A DNA stretch of 29,187 nucleotides from IMG/VR virus record IMGVR_UViG_3300025120_000354, positions 1 through 29,187 of that record; one strand, given 5' to 3'. The notes under the pieces were generated by a model. That model made no database searches, was not told the DNA's origin, and saw nothing but the letters and a program-made list of their open reading frames with translations. The position numbers and the translations under genes are program-made. This stretch comes from a virus. The stretch's first letter is position 1, and every line of letters begins with the position of its first letter. Positions 22,032 through 29,187 of this stretch are shown one piece after another.

Positions 22032-23678
22032 ATGTCTGAAACAGCCACGTACCAACGACCCGAGTCGTTTACCGTTCCCGAAGGTGGTCTAGCCTCTTTT
22101 CTTACTGCGACTACAGGAGATTGGGCGGACGACGACAATAACCCAATACCCTCTTCAGGAATTGCTCAAGCAAAACAGGCCGCAGAGAAACTTTCAGAAT
22201 TTGGACGTTATGAAGACACCTACATGGTTCACGCCGCAGAAGGCGAAACCGTTATACCTACTGCTATTTTTGACGAAAACCCTAGGCTAAAAGAAAGCTT
22301 GTTCCGTCAGATGCGGGAAATGGGGCTAGAGCCAGAAAGTTATGTGGTAGGCAGCGACCTTAATAGTATTAACCCTGTAACGGGACAACCTGAGTTCTTT
22401 TTTAAGAAACTTTTTAAAGGTATTAAAAAAGCCGTAAAAGGCGTAGTTAAAGTCTTTAAAAAGATTGCCCCTATTGTTCTACCTATTGCTCTTTCTTTCA
22501 CCCCTTTAGGCCCTATTTATGGGGCTATGGCGGGGTCTGGTCTAGCCAGTTTAATACAAGGTAAAAGTATCGGTAAATCACTTAAATCCGCCCTTTTAAC
22601 AGGCGCAACGGCAGGATTAGCTACAGGGTTAGCCGGGGGAGTACAGGGGTTAAGTGCTGGAACAGGGTTTGGTCAAGGCTTTACTTCTGGAATAGGTAAC
22701 GCCTTATCTTCTCCGGGCGCACGATTATCTAACCTATTTAATCCTTCGGCAGACCAATTTGGTACTAAGTTTTTAAGCCCCAACACTGCCGTAGAAGGTG
22801 TGGGACCCGCAGGTAATTTTTCCGCTGGCCCCGTTCAAGCTACGGTGGGCCAAAAACTAGATCAACCTTTTCTTGATGCAAACCTTACCGCAGCAGAAAA
22901 ATCTTTTTATAGTCAACCGGGTGTAAATCAGCCTTTTACTAATCTTAGCGCAGCAGAAAAAGCTTATTATAATCAACTTCGACCAGACCAAGTAAATTTT
23001 CCGGCTAGCATAAAACCCACTGGTCTTAATACCAGTGGTCTTAACACCACGGCAGCACCTACAGGTGCGGGAGAAAGCAGGAACTTCTTGCAACGAACAA
23101 AGGACCTTTTGACAGGGGGATCTCCAGCGGACGTTGAACTTATGAAAAAAACTGCTGGGGATAAATTTGTAGCGGATATGGCGGCAAGAAACATCACGCC
23201 TACCGCCGCAGAGGTTACGGCTATAATGGATAAAGCAGGCCCCGGTATGCTTCGTAAATATGGCCCATCCGCTGCGATAGGTACAGGGGTGTTTTCATTA
23301 GCGGGTGGTTTTAAAGTTCCCGAAGAAGAGAAAGTAGACCTAGGCCCTACAGGTCAAGAATTATACGATGCAAACCCTGAACAATACGGATACATGAGCG
23401 ATCTTAGCTATTTAAACCCGTACAACGCACCTTCTAATAATGCGTACCGTCCAACCATGCTTGCAGCTAAGGGTGGAAATGCTGTTGCGTTTCCTAGAAG
23501 AATAGGTGGTATTTCAGGGCCGGGAACAGGAACATCGGATGACGTACCTGCCATGCTTTCTGATGGAGAGTTTGTAATGACAGCCGACGCAGTGCGTGGC
23601 GCAGGTGGCGGTAACCGACAACGAGGAATAAACAATATGTATTCTATGATGCGACGTTTTGAAGGGGGCTTAGTTTAA
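22032..23678 (+). CDS. Ejection-type virion protein with membrane-active segment
   Basis: This is a 548-residue protein. Residues 50-123 (EKLSEFGRYEDTYMVHAAEG, TVIPTAIFDENPRLKESLFR, MGLEPESYVVGSDLNSINPV) are strongly conserved in marine phages. Residues 122-145 are cationic and amphipathic (FFFKKLFKGIKKAVKGVVKV), followed by a hydrophobic, Gly/Ala-rich stretch to about 205. The C-terminal 53 residues begin GPGTGTSDDVPAMLSDGEFV, a motif found in several internal or tail proteins of phages. The middle contains a 60-bp tandem duplication. I infer a packaged protein that helps DNA cross membranes. Direct evidence is only the composition and context. Confidence 0.7.
   Translation: MSETATYQRPESFTVPEGGLASFLTATTGDWADDDNNPIPSSGIAQAKQAAEKLSEFGRYEDTYMVHAAEGETVIPTAIFDENPRLKESLFRQMREMGLEPESYVVGSDLNSINPVTGQPEFFFKKLFKGIKKAVKGVVKVFKKIAPIVLPIALSFTPLGPIYGAMAGSGLASLIQGKSIGKSLKSALLTGATAGLATGLAGGVQGLSAGTGFGQGFTSGIGNALSSPGARLSNLFNPSADQFGTKFLSPNTAVEGVGPAGNFSAGPVQATVGQKLDQPFLDANLTAAEKSFYSQPGVNQPFTNLSAAEKAYYNQLRPDQVNFPASIKPTGLNTSGLNTTAAPTGAGESRNFLQRTKDLLTGGSPADVELMKKTAGDKFVADMAARNITPTAAEVTAIMDKAGPGMLRKYGPSAAIGTGVFSLAGGFKVPEEEKVDLGPTGQELYDANPEQYGYMSDLSYLNPYNAPSNNAYRPTMLAAKGGNAVAFPRRIGGISGPGTGTSDDVPAMLSDGEFVMTADAVRGAGGGNRQRGINNMYSMMRRFEGGLV
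22861..22980 (+). repeat. Imperfect tandem coding duplication
   Basis: Two copies of a roughly 60-base unit code for QPF-LDANLTAAEKSFYSQ and QPF-TNLSAAEKAYYNQ. Copy two lacks two codons. The block GCAGCAGAAAAA is identical in both, exactly 60 bases apart (22890 and 22950). Confidence 0.85.
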
Positions 23679-24892
23679 TGGCTAACGAAACCACCACAAC
23701 GATCCAATCGGAATCTCCCGCGCTAGAAGCTAGAAAACTTGCACTAATAAATAATGCACAAAATTTAGTAACCCAGAACCTTGGTGCAGGGGTTACCCCT
23801 GCCGACTATAACGTAGCGGGTTTTTCTAATTTACAGAACCAAGGGTTTAATTTAGGTCAATCTGGAATAGGTGCTTACGCCCCATACCTTCAATCGGGAG
23901 ATGCCGCAATTCAAGGCGGCATGAACGCCGTAACAGGGGCTGCTTTGCCCATAATGGAAAATGCGTATGGTTTCTCTGACGACCAGCAAGGTAGATATGA
24001 TCCATATCGAGATCAAGCGAGGACGCAATATGGAGACGCTGCTTCAGGGGGACAAGGATATATAGATCAAGGGGCCGCAGGGCTGCAAGGAACAGGTGCG
24101 GCTTTCGACCCTAACACTACTTCTGAGTTTATGAACCCGTTTGAAACGCAAGCCGTACAACAGGCTTTAGCGGACTTACAACGCCAAGGCGACATACAAG
24201 CCATGCAAGGCAATGCCGCAGCCGTAGGTGCGGGCGCTTTTGGCGGAGCAAGGTCTGGCGTACAAAGTGCGGAAATGAATAGGAATTTATTAGATGCTCA
24301 ATCCCGTACTGCCGGAAACATGCGTATGGCGGGTTATCAAAATGCACAACAAGCAGCGCAAGCCGCTTTTGAAGCCAGCCAAGGCAGACAAATGCAGGGG
24401 GCCGGTATGTTGGCCAATATGGGCACAGCCTATGGAAACCTAGGCAACCAAAGTGCCCAAGGTATCGGCAATTTAGGGGTTAACTATGGCAATTTAGATA
24501 TAGCCAACACCAATCAAATGGCTAATATTGGTGCAAGCACTGCGGGCATAGGCGGACAATTAGCCAATATGGGCGTACAACAGGCTGGACTTGGAGAATT
24601 AACTTCTAAATTAAACTCCAACGACCTTAGCACTTTAATGACGTTAGGTGGGCAACAGCAAAACCAACAGCAGAACATTCTAAACACAAACACAGCAAAC
24701 GAGCAGGCTAATCAAAATTATCCGTATACCCAGTATTCTTTTTTAAGTGATATATACAGAAGTAACCCCGGACCTGTATCTAGCGTACAAACGACTAATA
24801 GTCCTAGTGCATCAACCTTTCAAAACATTGCGGGCTACGGCTTAGGCGCATTGACCGCAGGCGCAGCCGCTAAAAAAGCAAACTTATTTTAA
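23678..24892 (+). CDS. Gln/Gly/Ala-rich putative ejection protein
   Basis: This is a 404-residue protein. Residues 150-240 hold FMNPFETQAVQQALADLQRQ, then AVGAGAFGGARSGVQSAEMN and NRNLLDAQSRTAGNMRMAGY, a helix-rich pattern known from internal or ejected proteins of podoviruses. Residues 240-305 form a quasi-repeat of short NLG/NMG units (for example GTAYGNLGNQSAQGIGNLGV). The tail is Gln/Asn-rich and then small and hydrophobic (GYGLGALTAGAAAKKANLF). Its ATG overlaps the previous stop by one base. P22 gp7/gp20-like or T7 gp14-like roles are conceivable. Sequence does not decide. Confidence 0.68.
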   Translation: MANETTTTIQSESPALEARKLALINNAQNLVTQNLGAGVTPADYNVAGFSNLQNQGFNLGQSGIGAYAPYLQSGDAAIQGGMNAVTGAALPIMENAYGFSDDQQGRYDPYRDQARTQYGDAASGGQGYIDQGAAGLQGTGAAFDPNTTSEFMNPFETQAVQQALADLQRQGDIQAMQGNAAAVGAGAFGGARSGVQSAEMNRNLLDAQSRTAGNMRMAGYQNAQQAAQAAFEASQGRQMQGAGMLANMGTAYGNLGNQSAQGIGNLGVNYGNLDIANTNQMANIGASTAGIGGQLANMGVQQAGLGELTSKLNSNDLSTLMTLGGQQQNQQQNILNTNTANEQANQNYPYTQYSFLSDIYRSNPGPVSSVQTTNSPSASTFQNIAGYGLGALTAGAAAKKANLF

Positions 24893-24893
24893 A

Positions 24894-26303
24894 ATGAATA
24901 ATATTTTAACCAGACCTTTGTTTTTTAAAGACGGTGGTTCGCCCGAGGTTAACTTCGGCAACACGGGCGGCGTTAACTTCGGCAACACGGGCGGCGTTAA
25001 CTTTGGTTCTGGAAATATACCGACTACAGCCTCTTTTCAAAACTCAGGCTTGTTCGACTCTTCAACTGCGGCAAACACCGCAAACACCGCGAGCAATACA
25101 GGCTACGCGGCAAACGTTAATCAGGGCAATACTTCCGCTTATGGGGGCTATGTACCCGATCAAAGATTATTAAACCAAGCCAGCTCTCTTTACACGCCTA
25201 GATGGTTAGCGGAGCTTCAAGTTGGGGTCCCCAACGTTTCTGTGGATGGCAAGCAACTTGATATTACTCCTATTAAGGACGATACAGGTTTTACCATAGG
25301 GTATAACGATGGAAGTGGCGTAGACCGCGTAATAGGTAACGGTTTGCCTAATACGGTTGAATCGTTGGCCGCGACCCGCGGCTTTAAAGACCCTCAAGAT
25401 ATGTTTCAAAACAATGTGAATAGAGGAATTGTCAGCCCGCAAGGTTTTATAACAGTAGGCCCACTTATGGGGGCACGAGCGCAAACAGGAGCAACACCGA
25501 AAATAAGCGGGCCGTATGGCGGAGCTTTTAACCCTATTGAAACCCAAGATCCTAATAGACCTGCTTTTAATGCTTGGCAAACCTACCAAAGAACCGGGGT
25601 GCATCCTACTTTAAAAGGTGACGAACTTTACGAATGGGTAGACAATGGTGAGCAAGCACTATATGGAGAGGATAGATATTCCCCGGTTAGAACGTCGAGG
25701 CACACCGTTAGACACCCCTCTCGTGCCGCGCAAAAACTAAGGACAGATGCAGAAGCAGAAGGTTTGGCTTTCCTATCAAGGAACAACGGTGGGCCAATAA
25801 ACAAATACGCAAACGGAGGCGAGATAATGCAGGACCCAAACATGATGGGCGGATCACCCCAAGGATTAGATTCTTTAGTGGAACAAGTAGACCCGCAAAT
25901 GCTTGCGGGAGCAGAACAGCAAGCTGCCACTGAAGCAGAGAGCATAGGCCGTGATTATTTAAGCTCTGTTATGACGGGTTTAGACGGTGCTGAAGATGCG
26001 GAGTCCGTGATTAACGCGCTTAGGGGCGACCAAATGCCCATATCAGCACGGTACGAAGAGCTGGCAGGGATAGTAGGCCTGCAAGACGCACAAGCCACTC
26101 CGGAATCGGTGTTGGCTTTAGTCCAACCTTCAATTATGCTATCACAAGACGAAGGTCCTGTGGACAGTGGGGTAGGACGCTTGATGCAAGGTGTGGCGGG
26201 GGATGTTAATATGGCAACAGGCGAAGGGGACGTTAACCCTATGGGTCAAGGTGTCGGTAATTTAATGATGCAAGGTGCGGCCCCTCAAGAGTCTTTTGCT
26301 TAA
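24894..26303 (+). CDS. Putative two-part internal virion protein
   Basis: This is a 469-residue protein. Residues 1-95 are Asn/Gly/Thr/Ala-rich with a VNFGNTGG repeat. Residues 95-290 form a mixed globular part with no family I can name. After NNGGPINKYANGGEIMQ (298-313), the C-terminal part contains LDSLVEQVDPQMLAGAEQQA, RDYLSSVMTGLDGAEDAESV and INALRGDQMPISARYEELAG. I know this acidic helical domain from marine-phage virion proteins, where I believe it often stands alone. An ATG with a perfect GGAGG lies exactly at the junction (25827), so two products may be made. Short-tailed phage ejection protein is the likely role. Confidence 0.65.
   Translation: MNNILTRPLFFKDGGSPEVNFGNTGGVNFGNTGGVNFGSGNIPTTASFQNSGLFDSSTAANTANTASNTGYAANVNQGNTSAYGGYVPDQRLLNQASSLYTPRWLAELQVGVPNVSVDGKQLDITPIKDDTGFTIGYNDGSGVDRVIGNGLPNTVESLAATRGFKDPQDMFQNNVNRGIVSPQGFITVGPLMGARAQTGATPKISGPYGGAFNPIETQDPNRPAFNAWQTYQRTGVHPTLKGDELYEWVDNGEQALYGEDRYSPVRTSRHTVRHPSRAAQKLRTDAEAEGLAFLSRNNGGPINKYANGGEIMQDPNMMGGSPQGLDSLVEQVDPQMLAGAEQQAATEAESIGRDYLSSVMTGLDGAEDAESVINALRGDQMPISARYEELAGIVGLQDAQATPESVLALVQPSIMLSQDEGPVDSGVGRLMQGVAGDVNMATGEGDVNPMGQGVGNLMMQGAAPQESFA
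24948..25007 (+). repeat. 24-bp coding repeat (VNFGNTGG)
   Basis: Two identical 24-base copies (24948-24971 and 24972-24995) and a half copy code for VNFGNTGG-VNFGNTGG-VNFG. Identity of the two copies suggests a recent duplication. Confidence 0.92.
25815..25819 (+). promoter_or_regulatory. Internal Shine-Dalgarno before in-frame ATG 25827
   Basis: GGAGG at 25815-25819 stands seven bases before the in-frame ATG 25827 (codon 312 of the 469-codon gene). This equals the best initiation sites in the window, such as that of the capsid gene (GGAGG, seven bases). It would give a C-terminal product of 158 residues ending at 26303. Confidence 0.5.
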
Positions 26304-26317
26304 AGGTAGTGTAAATT

Positions 26318-28354
26318 ATGGCTATTCCTAAATCTGCTTTTGACCGTATGAACCCACAAAAAATGAATGTTGGGGGTACGCCAGCAACCGCTTACGAGAC
26401 ACTGGTACGAAGTTTAATGCCACAAGAGCGCACCATTTCAGAATATCAACAAACGGCGGAAGAAGAATTAAGCCCGTTTCTTGGCTCACGGGCCGCGGAC
26501 CGCGATTACAATCAATCTCAGATATTATTTAACTTGTCTAAAAACCTTTTTGATTATGGAAGCACCGGAGAGTTTGGACCCGCAGCAAGCAACTTTATTG
26601 GCAACGTAGGTGCCGTATCAAAAGCGGCAACCGATGCCGAAAAGCAACGTAAGTTAGCGATAGGTACAAGAGCCTTAGCTTCTAGAGACAAAGACATAGA
26701 CGCAAAAAGAAAAATACAACTGGCTATAGCACAAAATAAAAGTTCTACAAAATCTTTGATGGCAAAAGGGCCGGGGGGAAGAACTTTTTTTGGAACAACT
26801 CCTCAAATTTTAAGACAGAACATGTTAGCCGAGGGTATAGATAAAGACTTTGTAAGCAAAGTAGTTCCTAACACTATTACCGGAGCTACAGACTCAGATA
26901 AAAAAGAATTTTACGGTGTAGGCGCAACTGGAACTAAATATTTTGGAAAAAACGCCAAAGAAATACAAGACAAAATGAAAGAAGGTGGAGAAGATCCAGC
27001 GCTTATCAAAAAAATGGTTCCTTACACCATATCGGCTAGAAATGATGCTGACATAAGAGTATCCGGAGACAGTCAATTTGTTCGTTACTTAGATGGCAAG
27101 GGAGAATATCAAGAAGAATTTTTTCCAACTAAACTATTAGCAAACGAGTTTGCAGCTAAACTTAACAAAGGAGATAACCTTGGAAAAGGCAATAAGTTGA
27201 TAAGCGTTGATCCGGCTTCTGAACAAGCAGATTATGATCCAATTAACGTGGTAGACTTAGATACTCAAGAGGTTATTTCATATAACAACTTTAACGAAAT
27301 TCCACAAAAGCAAAAAAATGCAAATTTTCATATAGGAAAATCTACAAACGCAAATTATGCGGATAATTTGAAACGTGCCCAATTAAATTTTGATCGTAAG
27401 AATTTACCTAAAAAACAAAAAAGTGTAGAAAGTTCCGAAGAAAGTGCAGCAAACCAACAAACTAAATATGTAGGGTCGGTTGAGCTATCTTTAGGCAATG
27501 CTACGACAGGCAATGTAAGAGGTTTAAATCAAGTTTCCTCTTTTCCCCTTAACGCAATAAGACCTGTTGATTTAAGAAATATAAAAAATTTAATTAACAA
27601 TAAAGAAGTACCAATAGATTTTGAAAATAATAGAGGGGTAGCTGCTTATTTATTTAAACATGCGCTGCCCACATATAAGAAAAATTTAAAAAACTTAGGT
27701 ATTGAATTTATTAACGACCCTTATTTTAGTAATCCTGAAAAGTATTTTAAACTTGTTGAAGAAACTACACCTGAGTTTTACAACAGTGAAAATTATACAA
27801 CTTTGCTTTCTAATGTTGGTGGAAGTAGTTTAATAAACAACGTATTGGGTGGAGCAGGTTCCGTATTAGATATTTCTTTAACCGAGGCACAAACAAATCA
27901 AGTAGTCTTTAACAAGCTTAATGACATTATTAACAGCAAATTTAGAGTTCAAGCTTTTAACGAATTAGATTTAACTACGCCTAGATTTACTAAATTGGTG
28001 AGTGAGCTAGTTCAGCCTTTTGAACTACCTTCGTTTGGTCTTTTTGCAGGTGAACAAAAATTTCAAAAATCTTTAGAAGCAAAACGACAATCGTACCGAT
28101 CAGGAATGAAAATAGTAGCTGGGGAAATAAAAAGAGGATTTGAAAATCCGAACGATACTACTGTAAAACGAATGGACGAAGCTAAAGCACTTTATGAAAC
28201 AATGCTTCCCGGTTTTATTGCTTTGAACCAATTAACCAACGCGGTGTCTCAAGCAAAATTTGAGGAAAAAGTTTCTCAAGACCCTGCTTACCGTCAAAAC
28301 ACTTCTAACTGGTTTGAAAAAAATATACTAGGGGCAATTAATGGCAATAGATAA
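26318..28354 (+). CDS. Large putative internal virion protein
   Basis: This is a 678-residue protein. Residues 1-150 are helical, with AYETLVRSLMPQERTISEYQ and SQILFNLSKNLFDYGSTGEF. Residues 155-240 contain an internal duplication with a 51-residue period: RTFFGTTPQILRQNMLAEGI...VVPNTIT and TKYFGKNAKEIQDKMKEGGE...MVPYTIS. The C-terminal half is helical and unassigned, with LIQ-free, Lys/Asn-rich composition and, by eye, more A/T in its codons than the upstream genes. It overlaps the next gene by 14 bases. Size and position within the ejection block suggest an internal virion protein. No transglycosylase or protease motif was seen. Confidence 0.65.
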   Translation: MAIPKSAFDRMNPQKMNVGGTPATAYETLVRSLMPQERTISEYQQTAEEELSPFLGSRAADRDYNQSQILFNLSKNLFDYGSTGEFGPAASNFIGNVGAVSKAATDAEKQRKLAIGTRALASRDKDIDAKRKIQLAIAQNKSSTKSLMAKGPGGRTFFGTTPQILRQNMLAEGIDKDFVSKVVPNTITGATDSDKKEFYGVGATGTKYFGKNAKEIQDKMKEGGEDPALIKKMVPYTISARNDADIRVSGDSQFVRYLDGKGEYQEEFFPTKLLANEFAAKLNKGDNLGKGNKLISVDPASEQADYDPINVVDLDTQEVISYNNFNEIPQKQKNANFHIGKSTNANYADNLKRAQLNFDRKNLPKKQKSVESSEESAANQQTKYVGSVELSLGNATTGNVRGLNQVSSFPLNAIRPVDLRNIKNLINNKEVPIDFENNRGVAAYLFKHALPTYKKNLKNLGIEFINDPYFSNPEKYFKLVEETTPEFYNSENYTTLLSNVGGSSLINNVLGGAGSVLDISLTEAQTNQVVFNKLNDIINSKFRVQAFNELDLTTPRFTKLVSELVQPFELPSFGLFAGEQKFQKSLEAKRQSYRSGMKIVAGEIKRGFENPNDTTVKRMDEAKALYETMLPGFIALNQLTNAVSQAKFEEKVSQDPAYRQNTSNWFEKNILGAINGNR

Positions 28355-29187
28355 CAATTTTCCCGGTGGTCGTCCATTAGAAGAAGATGAGTTAACCATT
28401 ACTTTTCCGGAATCAACAGACACGGTTAGCGCGGATGAAATTGAAGGCGGTAAAAAAGACGAAAATTTTTACCCTCTTGAAGACTATAATGTTAGGTCGG
28501 AATACAACTTGTTAAGTGAAGTGATTGACGACGAAGTTGAAGTTACACAGCGCATAGCAAAAGACGTTATTGGAAAGTTTAAGGAAAGATACGGTGAGGA
28601 CAAGTTTCCCCACAGTTACGAGGACATAAAAACTTTAAACAACATTCCACAGGAATTTTCAAATTTGATTCCAAATAAACAAGGTGGAGAAAATCGTAGC
28701 CCGTTTACCGATGAACAAATCATAAGTTCTTTTACAGGGGTACAAGACCTGACTACACTGCAACAAATTTCAAGTTCTATTGGACGAAAAGGTGTGCCCG
28801 CCTACGTTTCAGCAAAGGCCGCTATAGAGGCTGCAAAATATGCTTTTAATGCACCCTTACCACCTCAAGGGAAAGTAATAGCGGGAGGCACCGCAGGAGC
28901 AGTTACTTTTTTAGGTTCATTGCTAGGTTTAGAAGAACTTACGGACGCGGTGTTTGGGGAAAGGGCTAAAATTGTACCGAGTGATTACGCTAACGAAATG
29001 TTTGCCGATGTTTTTTTTGAAAGTATAACTGCGGGTATTCCTATTCAAAAGTCTCTTGCGGCAATTAATCCAACAGCGACAGGCCTTAGAGGATTTCTTA
29101 GAGATTCTGCAAAATTAAGCGGAGGCTTTGCAGAGGGATCTTTATCAGGTGGTGCGGCTGCGGGGGCTTATGTAGGAGAAACTTTTG
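28341..29187 (+). CDS. Putative large ejection protein, 3' end outside the window
   Basis: ATG at 28341 lies inside the end of the previous gene, and the frame is open to the window edge (282 codons seen). The product begins MAIDNNFPGGRPLEEDELTI, with an acidic N-terminal region of about 110 residues. A more hydrophobic Ala/Gly-rich part follows, with GKVIAGGTAGAVTFLGSLLG (about 178-197) and later AEGSLSGGAAAGAYVGETF. Such Gly/Ala stretches are common in very large internal virion proteins of short-tailed phages, often the last and longest of the block. The C-terminus and any enzymatic domain are not visible, so the assignment is by context. Confidence 0.6.
   Translation, partial: MAIDNNFPGGRPLEEDELTITFPESTDTVSADEIEGGKKDENFYPLEDYNVRSEYNLLSEVIDDEVEVTQRIAKDVIGKFKERYGEDKFPHSYEDIKTLNNIPQEFSNLIPNKQGGENRSPFTDEQIISSFTGVQDLTTLQQISSSIGRKGVPAYVSAKAAIEAAKYAFNAPLPPQGKVIAGGTAGAVTFLGSLLGLEELTDAVFGERAKIVPSDYANEMFADVFFESITAGIPIQKSLAAINPTATGLRGFLRDSAKLSGGFAEGSLSGGAAAGAYVGETF

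Noticed and set aside
23017-23038. Inverted repeat CCACTGGT / ACCAGTGG
   Set aside because: Lies in coding sequence and follows from the repeated TGLNTSGLNT codons; no evidence of function.
24934-25173. 79-codon + strand frame with TSATRAAL repeats
   Set aside because: Alternative-frame reading of the 24-bp VNFGNTGG repeat within the 469-codon gene.
1-29187. tRNA genes, CRISPR arrays, transposases, integrase and attachment sites
   Set aside because: Looked for in the gaps and among products; nothing convincing. Gaps are all shorter than about 155 bases.

Overview
The window is a stretch of a marine-type tailed bacteriophage genome. Every supportable gene reads on the + strand, and the genes are packed with 1-14 base overlaps and very short gaps. 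It holds most of the virion assembly, tail fibre, DNA-ejection and lysis genes. The portal (P22-like), the two head-to-tail adaptor candidates, the large nozzle-like tail protein and the chain of Gly/Gln-rich ejection-type proteins point to a short-tailed (podovirus-like) virion. No tail-tube, sheath or tape-measure gene is visible. The spanin pair (inner-membrane protein plus lipoprotein) implies a Gram-negative host. Many proteins look like those I know from uncultured marine phages, but the host cannot be named from this sequence. No integrase, polymerase, tRNA, CRISPR or insertion sequence is visible, so lifestyle cannot be judged.

Layout. 1-317: end of an unrecognised gene. 323-4045: portal, three small basic proteins, a thermonuclease-fold nuclease and a small Gly/Lys-rich protein. 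4035-5682: lysis cassette (i-spanin, o-spanin lipoprotein, two small membrane proteins, GH108-type endolysin). 5738-9383: small helical protein, GroES-like co-chaperonin, scaffolding protein, conserved head-region protein, putative decoration protein and major capsid protein, closed by a clear intrinsic terminator. 9384-9535: the largest non-coding gap (152 bases), with the terminator and a nested inverted-repeat element. 9536-13353: two beta-rich virion proteins, two small basic proteins, two adaptor candidates and associated small proteins. 13354-19792: tail proteins, including two paralogous fibres with C-terminal S74 intramolecular chaperone domains and a small XhlA-like membrane protein. 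19793-21981: nozzle-like protein and a small virion protein. 22032-29187: at least five large ejection/internal-virion type proteins, the last cut by the window end.

How it works together. Scaffold, capsid protein and the GroES-like protein would build the procapsid on the portal. The adaptors and nozzle close the head and form the short tail. The two fibres and neighbouring adhesin-like proteins would recognise the cell. The 22-29 kb proteins, one carrying a cationic amphipathic and hydrophobic stretch, would help DNA cross the envelope. The lysis cassette releases progeny. The points most worth a second look are the intergenic element after the capsid gene, an in-frame internal start inside the 469-residue ejection protein, a TGGTSGATT beta-repeat insertion in an adaptor, the paralogous fibre pair, and a recurring GG-x-hydrophobic-K motif across several small basic proteins and two ejection proteins.
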